Part shown: positions 18,224-27,845 of the stretch, piece after piece
Numbering within the stretch: position 1 is the first letter of the stretch
Layout of the letters: every line of letters begins with the position of its first letter
Source of the DNA: Burkholderia cepacia
Lineage (GTDB): Bacteria; Pseudomonadota; Gammaproteobacteria; Burkholderiales; Burkholderiaceae
DNA: 64,000 nt
Direction of reading: 5' to 3'
Assembly: GCF_029962485.1 (NCBI RefSeq)
Contig: NZ_CP073638.1
Coordinates: 1 to 64,000, forward strand
Notes under the pieces: generated by a model
Databases searched by the model: none
What the model was told of the DNA's origin: nothing
What the model saw: the letters and a program-made list of their open reading frames with translations, nothing else
Translations under genes and position numbers: made by a program

Positions 18224-18622
18224 TCACGCGTAGTCGGCCGCCATCACGGGTTGCGGCGCGGCGCGCAGGATCGGCGCGGCGTCGTGGCGCTCGACGTGCG
18301 TCATCGCCGCACCGAACAGCACCAGGCGATAACCGACCGCGTAGATCGGGATGATCCGCAGGTTCTTGTCGTGGTCGAGCTGCAGCTTCGAACGGATACG
18401 CGAGATATGGGTGTCGAGCGTGCGCGACGACACGCCGAGCTCACGGCCCCATACGGCCTCCTGGATTGCCTGCCGCGGCACGATCTTGTTCATGTTGTCG
18501 AGCAGGAATTCGACGACGTCGAATTCACGCGGCGTGACGTCAACGATCTTGTTGTCGATCTCGATCGTGCGGCGCACGAAGTTGATTTTTATGTTGTCGA
18601 TGTACAGGTATTTGCAATCCAT
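18224..18622 (-). CDS. orphan OmpR-type winged-helix DNA-binding protein
   Basis: A 132-residue protein made only of a Trans_reg_C winged-helix domain (KIVDVTPREFDVVEFLL, then SSRTLDTHISRIRSKL and VGYRLV) and a short tail. There is no receiver domain and no partner kinase nearby, so it is not controlled by phosphorylation in the usual way. Its place beside the T3SS suggests a role like the OmpR-type HrpG regulators, but that is inference. Its less GC-biased residue choice (Ile, Asn, Lys) stands out from neighbours. An array of TTACG sites lies about 190-240 bp upstream. Confidence 0.75.
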   Translation of the reverse strand: MDCKYLYIDNIKINFVRRTIEIDNKIVDVTPREFDVVEFLLDNMNKIVPRQAIQEAVWGRELGVSSRTLDTHISRIRSKLQLDHDKNLRIIPIYAVGYRLVLFGAAMTHVERHDAAPILRAAPQPVMAADYA

Positions 18623-18813
18623 GGTGGCCCTCGCATGTCCATTAAGGAGTGTTTGCGGGTCCTGTGCTGCAACTTTCGGGCCAGGGGAAGGATTGCCGGG
18701 TGGCGGCCGACGGCAGTGTCGGCGCAAACGGCTTGGCAGCGTTGAATTTAAAAGAATTTTTAACGGGAGGCGCCGCGCGGGTACCGAAGGGGTCGGAGCA
18801 ATATTGAAGGATT

Positions 18814-18863
18814 GTTACGTAGCATCGGCGGGCGACGTTACGGGCGTTACGTCTGACGTAACG
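18814..18863. promoter_or_regulatory. TTACG operator array with 19-bp palindrome
   Basis: Contains the palindrome CGTTACGTCTGACGTAACG (18845-18863: 8-bp arms, 3-bp centre) and two further half-sites (GTTACGT at 18814, CGTTACG at 18837). It lies upstream of the leftward orphan regulator and behind the end of the leftward hydroxylase genes. It is likely a protein-binding region controlling the regulator gene; the binding protein is unknown. Confidence 0.55.
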
Positions 18864-18878
18864 TGTGTGGGGCCGGAT

Positions 18879-18919
18879 GGAAGCCGGCCGAGGGACGTCT
18901 CGCCCGCGGCCGGCCTTCC
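18879..18919 (-). terminator. possible hairpin terminator after the hydroxylase genes
   Basis: GGAAGCCGGCC and GGCCGGCCTTCC form a long, nearly perfect stem just after the large-subunit stop. No T run follows, so termination is only possible, not certain. Confidence 0.4.
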
Positions 18920-18925
18920 GGACGG

Positions 18926-21133
18926 TCAAGCCTTCGCGCCATCCGCCGAATCGAACGGCAGCACGTAGTGCCGCTTGCCCGTCGCCGCGAAGATCGCGTT
19001 CGCCACGGCCGGCCCGACCGGCGCGACGCCCGGCTCGCCGACGCCGGTCGGCGCCTCGGCCGACGGCACGATATGCACTTCGACCTTCGGCATCTCGGCC
19101 ATCCTCAGCACGTGATAACCGTCGAAGTTGCGCTGCTCGACCTGGCCGTCCTTCAGCGTGATCGCGCTGTGCATCACCGCGCCGAGCCCGAAGCCGATGC
19201 CGCCCTCCATCTGCGCGGCGACGATGTCGGGATTGATCGCGATCCCGCAATCGACCGCGCACACCACGCGCTCGACCTTCACCTTGCCGTCCGCGTCGAC
19301 CGACACCTCGGCCACCTGTGCGACATAGCTCTTGAATGCCTCGGCGACCGCGATCCCGCGCCCGCGGCCCTTCGGCAGCGGCTTGGCCGGATCCCAGCCG
19401 GCCTTCTGCGCGGCGAGATCCAGTACCGCGCGCATCCGGGGCTCCTTCTCGAGCAGGTCGCGCCGGAACGCGTACGGATCCTTGCCGGCCGTATGCGCGG
19501 CTTCGTCGATGAACGCCTCCACCGCGTAGGCCGTGTGCGAGCTGCCGACCACGCGCCACCACAGCACGGGCACGCCCGTCTTCGCGGTGGTGAGCTCGAC
19601 CGACACGTTCGGCACCGCGTACGGCAGGTTCGCCGCGCCCTCGACCGACGTCGCGTCGACGCCGTTCTTGACCATGAACGGCTCGAACGGCGTGCCGGCG
19701 AGGATCGACTGGCCGACGATCCGGTGCCGCCAGCCGACCAGCTTGCCGTCGGCGGTCAGGCCCGCATCGAGCTTGTGGAAGTACATCGGCCGGTAGAAAC
19801 CGCCCTGGATGTCGTCCTCGCGCGTCCACTGCAGCTTGACGGGCTTGCCGTCCGCGCCGAGCGCCTTCGCGATCGACACGGCCTCGACCACGTAGTCCGA
19901 CCATGCGTTCGCACGCCGGCCGAAGCTGCCGCCCGCATACAGCGTGTGGATCTGCACCTGCTCGGGCTTCAGCCCCGCTGTCCTGGCCGCGTTGGCCTGG
20001 TCGACGGTCTGGAACTGGTCGCCGGCCCAGATTTCGCAACTGTCCGCCGTCAGCTTGACGACCGCGTCGAGCGGCTCCATCGGCGCGTGCGCGAGATACG
20101 GGAATTCGTACGTCGCGGCGATCTTGCGCGTCGCGCCCGCGATCGCCGCATCGGCATCGCCGTCCTTGCGCGCCGACGTGCCCGGCTTGTCGGCGAGCTG
20201 CCGGTATTCGCGCATGATCTCGTCCGAGCCGCGCTTTTCGGCGTTCGCTTCGTCCCAGTCGACCTTCAGCGCGTCGCGGCCCTGTTTCGCGGCCCAGAAG
20301 CCGGTTCCGACGACGGCCACGCCGCCCGGCACCTGCACGACCGACACGACGCCCGGCACGGCCTTCGCGGCCGTCGCGTCGAACGATTTCACCTTCGCGC
20401 CGAAGCGCGGCGGGCGCTGCAGCAGCGCGACGCGCATGCCGGGGAAGGTCGTATCGAGCGTGAAATGCGCGGTGCCGTTCGATTTCGCCGACGCGTCGAC
20501 ACGCGGGATCCGGTGCCCGATCAGCTTGAAATCGGCCGGCTGCTTCAGCGTGACCTTGTCCGGTACGGGCAGCTTCGACGCATCGGCGACGAGCGTGCCG
20601 TACGGTGCCGTCTTGCCGCTCTTCGCGTGCGTGACGACGCCATTGGCGGTCGTCAGCTCGCCGGCCGGCACCTTCCAGCGGGCCGCGGCGGCCGACACCA
20701 GCATCGCACGGGCCTTGCCGCCCGCTTCGCGCAGTTGCTGCCACGAGTTCGCCATCGCCGAGCTGCCGCCCGTGCCCTGCATCGTGCCGAACGCGAGGTT
20801 CGCGTAGCGCTTCGCATCGGCCGGCGCGCTTTCGACGCGCACGTTCGACCAGTTCGCGTCGAGCTCCTCGGCGACGATCGTCGCGATGCCCGTATACGCG
20901 CCCTGGCCGAGCTCGACGTGTTTCGCGATGACCGTGACGGTGCCGTCGGGCGCGATGCGCAGGAATGCGTTCGGCGCGAAACCGGCGGCCGGTGCATTCG
21001 CGGCGAGCGCGCGGCGGCCGAAGCCGGCGAAGTCGAAGCCGATGGTCAGGCTGACCGCGGCGGCCCCCGCGGCCTTCAGGAACGTGCGGCGCGACGGACG
21101 CACCGAACCGGTGTTGTCGAGTTCGATCGTCAT
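18926..21133 (-). CDS. iorB: molybdenum hydroxylase large subunit (IorB-like, xanthine dehydrogenase family)
   Basis: Large catalytic subunit of an isoquinoline 1-oxidoreductase/aldehyde-oxidase-type enzyme, 735 residues. The N-terminus has a twin-arginine signal ([15 protein letters not shown]), so the folded cofactor-loaded enzyme should be exported. The molybdopterin-binding domain follows ([39 protein letters not shown], with the Glu of the GVGEPG motif near the end). It lies 2 bp after the small subunit. No FAD subunit or cytochrome c subunit is present, so electrons must pass to an unlinked acceptor. The substrate is not predictable. Confidence 0.88.
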   Translation of the reverse strand: MTIELDNTGSVRPSRRTFLKAAGAAAVSLTIGFDFAGFGRRALAANAPAAGFAPNAFLRIAPDGTVTVIAKHVELGQGAYTGIATIVAEELDANWSNVRVESAPADAKRYANLAFGTMQGTGGSSAMANSWQQLREAGGKARAMLVSAAAARWKVPAGELTTANGVVTHAKSGKTAPYGTLVADASKLPVPDKVTLKQPADFKLIGHRIPRVDASAKSNGTAHFTLDTTFPGMRVALLQRPPRFGAKVKSFDATAAKAVPGVVSVVQVPGGVAVVGTGFWAAKQGRDALKVDWDEANAEKRGSDEIMREYRQLADKPGTSARKDGDADAAIAGATRKIAATYEFPYLAHAPMEPLDAVVKLTADSCEIWAGDQFQTVDQANAARTAGLKPEQVQIHTLYAGGSFGRRANAWSDYVVEAVSIAKALGADGKPVKLQWTREDDIQGGFYRPMYFHKLDAGLTADGKLVGWRHRIVGQSILAGTPFEPFMVKNGVDATSVEGAANLPYAVPNVSVELTTAKTGVPVLWWRVVGSSHTAYAVEAFIDEAAHTAGKDPYAFRRDLLEKEPRMRAVLDLAAQKAGWDPAKPLPKGRGRGIAVAEAFKSYVAQVAEVSVDADGKVKVERVVCAVDCGIAINPDIVAAQMEGGIGFGLGAVMHSAITLKDGQVEQRNFDGYHVLRMAEMPKVEVHIVPSAEAPTGVGEPGVAPVGPAVANAIFAATGKRHYVLPFDSADGAKA

Positions 21134-21135
21134 GG

Positions 21136-21597
21136 TCAGGCTCCCAGCGTCGCGGCGGCGTCGTGGATCGCGGCCCGGATGCGGGCGTAGGTCGCACAGC
21201 GGCACAGGTTGCCGTTCATCGCCGCGTCGATGTCCGCGTCGGTCGGCTTCGGGTTCTGTTCGAGCAACGCGGTGGCCGACATGATCTGGCCCGACTGGCA
21301 ATAGCCGCATTGCGGTACCTGCAGCTTGACCCAGGCGGCCTGCACAGCGTGCGCGGGCTTGCTCTGCAGGCCTTCGATCGTCGTGATGTGCTTGCCCGCG
21401 ATCCCGGCGAGTGGCAGCACGCACGAGCGGACGGCCTGGCCTTCGAGGTGCACCGTGCACGCGCCGCACTGCGCCATGCCGCAGCCGAACTTCGTGCCGG
21501 TCAGTCCCGCGTGTTCGCGAATCGCCCAGAGGACGGGCATCGACGGATCGGCGTCGAGCGTGACGTTCTTGCCGTTCAGGACAAACGAGGTAGGCAT
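21136..21597 (-). CDS. iorA: molybdenum hydroxylase 2Fe-2S small subunit (IorA-like)
   Basis: 153-residue electron-transfer subunit with two [2Fe-2S] motifs: the plant-type ferredoxin cluster ([16 protein letters not shown], about residues 41-56) and the helical cluster (CGYCQSGQ plus NLCRCATY). It has no signal, so it is expected to be carried out with the Tat-signal partner. The gene order small-large and the 2-bp gap are typical. Confidence 0.92.
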   Translation of the reverse strand: MPTSFVLNGKNVTLDADPSMPVLWAIREHAGLTGTKFGCGMAQCGACTVHLEGQAVRSCVLPLAGIAGKHITTIEGLQSKPAHAVQAAWVKLQVPQCGYCQSGQIMSATALLEQNPKPTDADIDAAMNGNLCRCATYARIRAAIHDAAATLGA

Positions 21598-21778
21598 TTT
21601 GTATGTCTCCGTGGGGAAAACCCGGCATGCGCCCGGTTAGCGGGCAGTGTGCGCGAGCACGCGAAGTTTGCGTCTACCCAATCCTGCAAATTTATTGAAC
21701 AATCCTGCAAATCCCCGGCACACGGCGGGCCGTTTCGCTATGCTCGCGCGACACGGGGAAATCATTCGAGGATGCGTC

Positions 21779-22702
21779 ATGGACATGACCGATATCGTGG
21801 CGTCGCGCGAATCCGGGCGGCGCGAGCTGGCGTCGCTGATCGGCCGTTTCGCACCGGCCGATGGCTCGCATTCGACCGCCGTGCCGGGCCTGATGCTGCA
21901 TCGGCACACGCGTCCGGTCGATCTCGGCTGCGGCGTGTCGCGGGCTGCGCTCGTGATCGCCGCGCAGGGCGCGAAGCGCGTGATCGTGGCCGGCCAGGCT
22001 TACGAATACGACACGCACAATTGCCTGATTACGTCGATCGACTTGCCGATCCTCTCGCGCGTGACGCGCGCGTCGGCGGATGCGCCGTACCTGTGCCTGT
22101 CGCTGACGCTCGATCCGCAGCGGATCGTCGAGCTCGCGGCCGAGATGCGGCTGCCCGAGCCCGAAGCGGGCCCGGAAGGCGAGGGGATCGCGCTCGCCGA
22201 ACTGACACCGCCGCTGCTCGACGCCGCGCTGCGGTTGTTGCGGCTGCTCGATGCGCCGGCCGACATTCCGGTCGTCGCGCCGCTGATCGAAAAGGAACTG
22301 CTGTATCGGCTGATGACGACCGGGCAGGGCACGCGGCTGCGGCACATGGCCATTGCGGGCAGCCAGACGCACCGGATCGCACGCGCGATCGAATGGATCC
22401 GCGATCACTTCGCGGAGCCGATGCGCGTCGAGTCGCTCGCGCAGGCGGTCAACATGAGCGTGTCGTCGCTGCATCATCATTTCAAGCACGTGACGACGCT
22501 GAGCCCGCTGCAGTATCAGAAGCAGCTGCGGTTGCACGAAGCGCGGCGGCTGTTGCTGCGGCAGGGTGGCGACGTCGGGTCGGTGGCCGCCGTCGTCGGT
22601 TACGAGAGTGCATCGCAGTTCAGCCGCGAATACAGCCGGCTGTTTGGCGCGCCGCCGATGCGCGACGTCGTGCACCTGCGGAAGAAGGAACTGCTCGGCT
22701 GA
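21779..22702 (+). CDS. AraC-family regulator (AraC_N type)
   Basis: 307-residue transcription regulator with an N-terminal AraC_N-type domain (GLMLHRHTRP, VSRAALVIAAQGAKRV) and a C-terminal double helix-turn-helix (VESLAQAVNMSVSSLHHHFK, VAAVVGYESASQFSREYSRLFG). It is divergent from iorAB, with only about 180 bp between starts, so it probably controls those genes. This subfamily is often linked to aldehyde- or alcohol-related oxidoreductases. ATG 21779 has a GAGGA motif 6 nt upstream. Confidence 0.85.
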   Translation: MDMTDIVASRESGRRELASLIGRFAPADGSHSTAVPGLMLHRHTRPVDLGCGVSRAALVIAAQGAKRVIVAGQAYEYDTHNCLITSIDLPILSRVTRASADAPYLCLSLTLDPQRIVELAAEMRLPEPEAGPEGEGIALAELTPPLLDAALRLLRLLDAPADIPVVAPLIEKELLYRLMTTGQGTRLRHMAIAGSQTHRIARAIEWIRDHFAEPMRVESLAQAVNMSVSSLHHHFKHVTTLSPLQYQKQLRLHEARRLLLRQGGDVGSVAAVVGYESASQFSREYSRLFGAPPMRDVVHLRKKELLG

Positions 22703-22720
22703 CGTGCCGACGGCCGGCGG

Positions 22721-25378
22721 TTATTTCGCGACGACCGTCGTCTGCAGGAACGCCGGCGCGATTCGCCAGTCCGGCACGTAGTGCGCCGGCCACGCGCCGG
22801 GTGTATCGACCGCATTGAAATAGACCACGGCCTTCAGCAGCGGATAGCGCCATAGCGAGCGCTGGAATTCGTCGAGTTCCTCGCGCTTGCGCGAATTCGA
22901 CCCGTCGACGCCGAGCTCCGCGACCATCACCGGCAGCCCGTAGTCGATCACCCGCGCGTATTTGGCCTGCAGGATGCTCGCCGCGGAGAAGTGGCCGCCG
23001 GACGGCCAGATCGCGCAGCGCGGACAGTCGAATACCGACAGGCCGACTTCGTCCACATAGCCGCGGCCGGGGAAATAGTCGTCGAGGTTCCGGTTGCCGG
23101 CCGGCGACCATACGAAGCGGATCCGGTCGGTCATCGTGCGGCACGCGGTTACGACGCGCCGGTATGCGTCGACGTAGGCCGATGCGTCGCCGACGGCCCA
23201 CGGGTAGCGTCCGGTGTCCGCCTCCATCTCGTGGCCCCAGCGCACGAACACGGGGCCCTTCAATGCCGCGAGCGCCGCGCAGGTGGTCGCGATCCGCGCG
23301 TCGTAGCGCCCGTGCGCGATATCCGCGAGCAGCGCGCCTTGCCGCGTGTCGCCGGCGGCCCAAGGCTCGATGGTCAGCATCAGCGAGCGGTTGCGGGCCT
23401 GCGCGGTCCGGTATGCGTCACCGATTTGCGCGCCGAGGTCGGGTGCGTTCCACGACACGAACACATGGTCGAACGTCAGCACGGGATCGGCGCTCAACCG
23501 TTGTTCGGGATCGTACGCGCCGAGTTCGGGCTGCCTGACCGGTTCGCCCGGCGCTGGCTCGGTCATTGCGACGGCCGGCACGCCCGAGCGCCACATCATC
23601 GCCTGCCAGCCCTTCGGCGCGCGCAGCCCGATGCCTGTCAGCAGCATCGCGAGCGCGACGGCGAACAGCGCGTTGCGCACGGGCAGGCGGCTCGCGAACA
23701 TCTGCCCGAGCGTCGACGCGGCGAGCCCTTGCTCCCGGCCGTGATTGACCGCGACGACGGCCGCGATCACGAGATAGAGGATGCTCGTCAGTGTGGAGAA
23801 CAGATAGAAGCCGGCCGCGTTGCGCGGGTTCTCGACAGCGACGACGGGCAGGCTGCAGAACAGCGAGATCAGCAGGTATGGCGCGACCACGCGCAGCGGC
23901 GCATCCTGCTCGATCGTGCCGCCCTTCGGCGTGACCTTGAACGGGAATTCCTTGCCGCGCACGCAGTCCAGTATCGCCGACAGGCAACCGAGCACGACCC
24001 ACGGCCAGCGTGCGAAGACGAACGCGAGCCCTTCCCAGGACAGCAGCTTCGTATTCAACGGACGGCACGACTGCGTCGAATGCGTGGCCCAGGTGACGAC
24101 GCACAGGATCAGCACGGTGAGCGGCAGCGCGTAGGTGAGATACGTGAGGTAGTCGACGTGTGCCCAGACGCGGCCGGTCAGCAGCGCGACGACCGGAATC
24201 ACGACGCTGCCGGCCATCGCGAGCGCGCAAAGCGGGTACCACAGCTGGCAGAACAGGAACTGCGCCTTCAGCTTCAGCGGCAGGCCCGTGAAGTAGCGGC
24301 GCGTGTAGCGCAGCATGATGATCATCACGCTCTTGGACCACTGGAATTCCTGCGTCGCGAGATCGCCGAACGTGCGCGGCCCTTCGCCGTTCGCGATCGC
24401 GTTCAGCGCGTGCATGCCGCGCCAGCCGTTCGCGTTGAAGATCATCGTGGTCGAGTGATCCTCGGCGAGCTCGGGCCCGAGCCCTCCGATCTCGCGCAGC
24501 GCCCGGCAACGTACCGCGTAGTGCGAGCCGATGCACAGCGGCGCGAGGCCGCCCGCATAGCCGGCCTGCATCGTGCCGTGCAGCGGCCCCTCGACGTTGA
24601 CGCGACCGCGCGCGCTCCAGCTGTCGCCGGCATTGCTGTCGCAGATGCTCGGCGCCGACACGTAGCCGATTTCCGGATCGACGAACGGCCGCAGCATCTC
24701 CTCGAGATAGGTGCGGGTCGGCACGTGGTCGGCGTCGAGCTGTGACACGAAATCGTAGTTGTCGTAGCCGACCATGTCGTAGAAGTACGCGAGATTGCCT
24801 TCCTTGCATTTGGTGCGGCGCGGCCAGCTGGTCCGGTGGTACGCGGCAATGCCGCGCCGCGTCGACACGAATACGCCGTGCTCGCGGCACCAGTCGAGCG
24901 TTTCGGGGGACGGGTCTTCGTCGGCGAGCCAGGTGTCGTGCGGGTAGGTCTGGTCGAGCATCGCGAGCAGTGTCGTGCGGACGATGTCGAACGGTTCGGA
25001 CGGCGCCTTGGTGACGACCATCGCGACGCGCCAGTCGCGTGGTACGGGCAGTGAAGGATTCGGCACGACCGCCGAGCGGATGATGAAGATGAAATAGCCG
25101 GGAATGAAGGTGGTCCAGAACAGCACGAAGCAGTTGACGCCGAAGCGGAACGCGTCGACATAGTGCTCGTCGCGCAGCCACCAGCGCCAGAAGATCCCCA
25201 GTGCGACGAACCAGCACAGCGCGAGGATCTGGAAGACGAACCGGGTTCCGCTGTCCATCAGCGGCACGACGAGCGGGATGCCGGGTTGCTGCGTGCCGGC
25301 TTCATTTGATTCGGAATCCGTTGTGTCGTCGGTATCCGGCACAGGGCCGCCGGCAAGCGACGCAACCAGCTTCTTCAT
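22721..25378 (-). CDS. cellulose-synthase-like glycosyltransferase fused to a GH26-like glycosidase domain
   Basis: An 885-residue two-part enzyme. After two membrane helices (about residues 46-105) comes a processive GT2 domain with the expected motifs: DEDPS, the DAD of SQLDADH, LAEDHSTTM, and QEFQW in the QxxxW position. Further membrane helices follow (about 370-590). The C-terminal part (about residues 640-880) resembles a GH26 glycosidase, with FVRWGHEME containing the likely acid Glu and VMVAELGVDG the likely nucleophile. It would make a beta-linked polymer at the inner membrane and trim or release it outside. The operon supplies UDP-GlcA, UDP-Xyl and UDP-Gal. Polymer identity is unknown. 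Confidence 0.82.
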   Translation of the reverse strand: MKKLVASLAGGPVPDTDDTTDSESNEAGTQQPGIPLVVPLMDSGTRFVFQILALCWFVALGIFWRWWLRDEHYVDAFRFGVNCFVLFWTTFIPGYFIFIIRSAVVPNPSLPVPRDWRVAMVVTKAPSEPFDIVRTTLLAMLDQTYPHDTWLADEDPSPETLDWCREHGVFVSTRRGIAAYHRTSWPRRTKCKEGNLAYFYDMVGYDNYDFVSQLDADHVPTRTYLEEMLRPFVDPEIGYVSAPSICDSNAGDSWSARGRVNVEGPLHGTMQAGYAGGLAPLCIGSHYAVRCRALREIGGLGPELAEDHSTTMIFNANGWRGMHALNAIANGEGPRTFGDLATQEFQWSKSVMIIMLRYTRRYFTGLPLKLKAQFLFCQLWYPLCALAMAGSVVIPVVALLTGRVWAHVDYLTYLTYALPLTVLILCVVTWATHSTQSCRPLNTKLLSWEGLAFVFARWPWVVLGCLSAILDCVRGKEFPFKVTPKGGTIEQDAPLRVVAPYLLISLFCSLPVVAVENPRNAAGFYLFSTLTSILYLVIAAVVAVNHGREQGLAASTLGQMFASRLPVRNALFAVALAMLLTGIGLRAPKGWQAMMWRSGVPAVAMTEPAPGEPVRQPELGAYDPEQRLSADPVLTFDHVFVSWNAPDLGAQIGDAYRTAQARNRSLMLTIEPWAAGDTRQGALLADIAHGRYDARIATTCAALAALKGPVFVRWGHEMEADTGRYPWAVGDASAYVDAYRRVVTACRTMTDRIRFVWSPAGNRNLDDYFPGRGYVDEVGLSVFDCPRCAIWPSGGHFSAASILQAKYARVIDYGLPVMVAELGVDGSNSRKREELDEFQRSLWRYPLLKAVVYFNAVDTPGAWPAHYVPDWRIAPAFLQTTVVAK

Positions 25379-25404
25379 GGTGCTCTCCCGTCAAGGTCGG
25401 ACCA

Positions 25405-26808
25405 TCAGTCTTGAAGCAGGCTGCGTGGCAGCCGGGTGTCCTTGCCGGCATGCGGCTGCTCGTGCGTCGGTTCGGCCGGCGTGCGTTCACCGCACGAGCG
25501 GCCCACGCGTTCGTAACGGCGAAAGCCGCTGTCGACCGCCAGCTGTTCGCTGAACAGGTTGCGCATGTCGAGCATCACCGGGTCGGCCATGTGATCGGCC
25601 AGGTCGGCGAGGTCGAGCATCTCGAACGCTTTCCATTCGGTCATGACGACGACGGCGTCCGCGCTGCGCACCGCGTCGACCGCCGAGCCTTCCATGAACA
25701 CCTTGGGCAGCAACCGCGTTGCCTCGTGCGGACGCGCCGGGTCGTACGCGCGGATATGCGCGCCCGCACCGACGAGCAACTGGATCACGTCGATGCTCGG
25801 GCTCTCCCGCACGTCGTCGGTCTGGCCTTTGAACGTGAGACCGAGTACCGCGATGCGCTTGCCTTTGATCGAGCCGCCGCACGCGTTCTCGATACGGCGG
25901 AGGATCTGTTCCTTGCGCAGCGCATTCGATTCGATCGCCGCACTGACGATGCGTAGCGGCACCGCATGCTGGGAGGCCGTCGCCTTCAGCGCGCGCGTGT
26001 CCTTCGGGAAGCACGAGCCGCCCCAGCCGGGGCCGGCCTTCAGGAACGACGCGCCGATGCGGCGGTCGAGGCCCATCCCGTTCGCGACCAGCTCGACATC
26101 GGCGCCGACCGCTTCGCACAGGTCGGAAATCTCGTTGATGTAGCTGATCTTCACGGCGAGAAAGGCATTCGCCGCATACTTCACGAGTTCGGCCGTCTCG
26201 ATCTCGGTTGCAAGCACAAGATGGCCCGTCGCTTCCAGCGGCGCGTAGATCGCCTGCATGATCTCGATCGCGCGCGGATGCTCGGCGCCGAACACGACGC
26301 GATCAGGATGCATGAAATCGTCGATCGCCGACCCCTCGCGCAGGAACTCCGGATTCGATGCGATCGCCGCGTCGACGCCGTCCGGCGCGCAGCACTCGAC
26401 GATTTTCCCGACGATCCGGTTGGTGCCGACCGGCACTGTCGACTTGGTGACGATCACCGCGAAACCGGTCAGGTTCGACGCGATTTCCCGCGCGGCCGCC
26501 TCGACGTACTGCAGGTCGGCGTGATCGGTGCCCGCCAGCGTCGGCGTGCCGACCGCGATGAACACGGCATCGCGATCGCGCACGCTCGCGGCCAGGTCGC
26601 TGCTGAAGCGCAGCGTGCCGAGTGCGACGTTGCGTGCGACGACGGCATCGAGGCCCGGCTCGTAGATCGGCATGACGCCTTCGTTCAGCGCGTCGATCTT
26701 GCCGCGATTGTTGTCGATGCAAATGACGTCATGCCCGAGATCCGCAAGGCATGCGCCGCTCACTAGCCCGACGTAGCCGGTGCCAACGATGGCGATCCGC
26801 ACATTCAT
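25405..26808 (-). CDS. ugd: UDP-glucose 6-dehydrogenase
   Basis: Oxidises UDP-glucose to UDP-glucuronate with NAD. The 467-residue protein has an N-terminal Rossmann motif (IAIVGTGYVGLVSGACLAD), the catalytic-loop Cys in GWGGSCFPKDTRAL, and a C-terminal UDP-binding domain (LGLTFKGQTDDVRESPS). An AGAGGGC ribosome-binding site precedes ATG 26808. It provides the substrate for the UDP-glucuronate decarboxylase two genes upstream in the same operon. Normal length. Confidence 0.95.
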   Translation of the reverse strand: MNVRIAIVGTGYVGLVSGACLADLGHDVICIDNNRGKIDALNEGVMPIYEPGLDAVVARNVALGTLRFSSDLAASVRDRDAVFIAVGTPTLAGTDHADLQYVEAAAREIASNLTGFAVIVTKSTVPVGTNRIVGKIVECCAPDGVDAAIASNPEFLREGSAIDDFMHPDRVVFGAEHPRAIEIMQAIYAPLEATGHLVLATEIETAELVKYAANAFLAVKISYINEISDLCEAVGADVELVANGMGLDRRIGASFLKAGPGWGGSCFPKDTRALKATASQHAVPLRIVSAAIESNALRKEQILRRIENACGGSIKGKRIAVLGLTFKGQTDDVRESPSIDVIQLLVGAGAHIRAYDPARPHEATRLLPKVFMEGSAVDAVRSADAVVVMTEWKAFEMLDLADLADHMADPVMLDMRNLFSEQLAVDSGFRRYERVGRSCGERTPAEPTHEQPHAGKDTRLPRSLLQD

Positions 26809-26855
26809 GATGAGCCCTCTGGGTAGCGTTCGAGAACATGGTTGTAGTGAGCTGC

Positions 26856-27845
26856 TCAGCTGCTGGGTTCGAGTTGCTGCGCCTTCCGATGCCATGCCGC
26901 GGCGTGTTCGACCATCTGTTCGATCGCGGTGAAGCGCGGCCGCCAGCCGAGCACGCGCGCGGCCTTCGTCGCGTCCGCGTACAGCGCGGGCGGGTCGCCC
27001 GGGCGGCGCGCGGCCATCACCGTCGGCACGCGGCACCCGGTCACGGCCTCGACGGCGCGCAGCGCCTCGAGCACGGAAGTCCCCGTGCCGGTGCCGAGAT
27101 TCAGCGCGACGCTCTCGCCGCCGTCGCACAGATGGGTGGTGGCCCTCACGTGTGCATCGGCGAGGTCGCTCACGTGCACGTAGTCGCGAATCGCCGAGCC
27201 GTCGGGCGTCGGGTAGTCGGTGCCCATCACCTGGAATGCGTTGCCCGTGCCGAGCGCCGCACGGATCGCCAGCGGCAGCGCGTGCGTTTCAGGCGCGTGG
27301 CATTCGCCGATCTCGCCGTCCGGATCGGCACCTGCTGCGTTGAAGTAGCGCAACGCGACCCACTTCAGCCCGTACGCGCGCTCGAAATCGGCGGCCATCC
27401 GCTCCATCGCAAACTTCGTGAAGCCATACGGATTGATCGGCTGCTGCGGCGTGCGCTCCGAGATCGGCAGCGTGTCCGGAACCCCGTAAGTCGCGCACGA
27501 CGACGACATCACGATCCTGCCGACGCCGGCCGCGTGCATCGCGCTCAGCAGTGTGCAGGTGCCCGCCACGTTGACCGTGTAGTAGCGCTCGGGCGCGAGC
27601 ACCGATTCGCCGACGTACGCGAGTGCGGCGAAATGGATCACGACGTCGGGCCGGTGCGCGGCGAGCGCCTTCGACAGCGCGTTGCGGTCGAGAATGTCGG
27701 CGACGACGAGCGGCCCCCATCGCACCGCGTCGCCATGGCCGGTCGAGAGGTTGTCGTAGGCGATCGGCTCGTGTCCGGCTTGCGCGAGTGCCTTGCACGT
27801 ATGGCTGCCGATGTAGCCCGCGCCACCTGTCACGAGCACTTTCAT
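26856..27845 (-). CDS. galE: UDP-glucose 4-epimerase (GalE)
   Basis: Interconverts UDP-glucose and UDP-galactose (possibly also UDP-xylose and UDP-arabinose). The 329-residue SDR-extended protein has the N-terminal VLVTGGAGYIGSHTC motif. The active-site Ser/Tyr/Lys region reads SSSCATYGVP followed by NPYGFTKFAMER, and VALRYFNAAGADP is present. The start overlaps the stop of the upstream decarboxylase gene. As UXS is in the same operon, a UDP-Xyl 4-epimerase activity giving UDP-arabinose is a reasonable alternative. Confidence 0.92.
   Translation of the reverse strand: MKVLVTGGAGYIGSHTCKALAQAGHEPIAYDNLSTGHGDAVRWGPLVVADILDRNALSKALAAHRPDVVIHFAALAYVGESVLAPERYYTVNVAGTCTLLSAMHAAGVGRIVMSSSCATYGVPDTLPISERTPQQPINPYGFTKFAMERMAADFERAYGLKWVALRYFNAAGADPDGEIGECHAPETHALPLAIRAALGTGNAFQVMGTDYPTPDGSAIRDYVHVSDLADAHVRATTHLCDGGESVALNLGTGTGTSVLEALRAVEAVTGCRVPTVMAARRPGDPPALYADATKAARVLGWRPRFTAIEQMVEHAAAWHRKAQQLEPSS

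Noticed and set aside
18926..21628. 900-residue version of the molybdenum hydroxylase large subunit
   Set aside because: The extra N-terminal 165 residues are the small-subunit gene read in another frame; the Tat signal shortly after ATG 21133 marks the true start.
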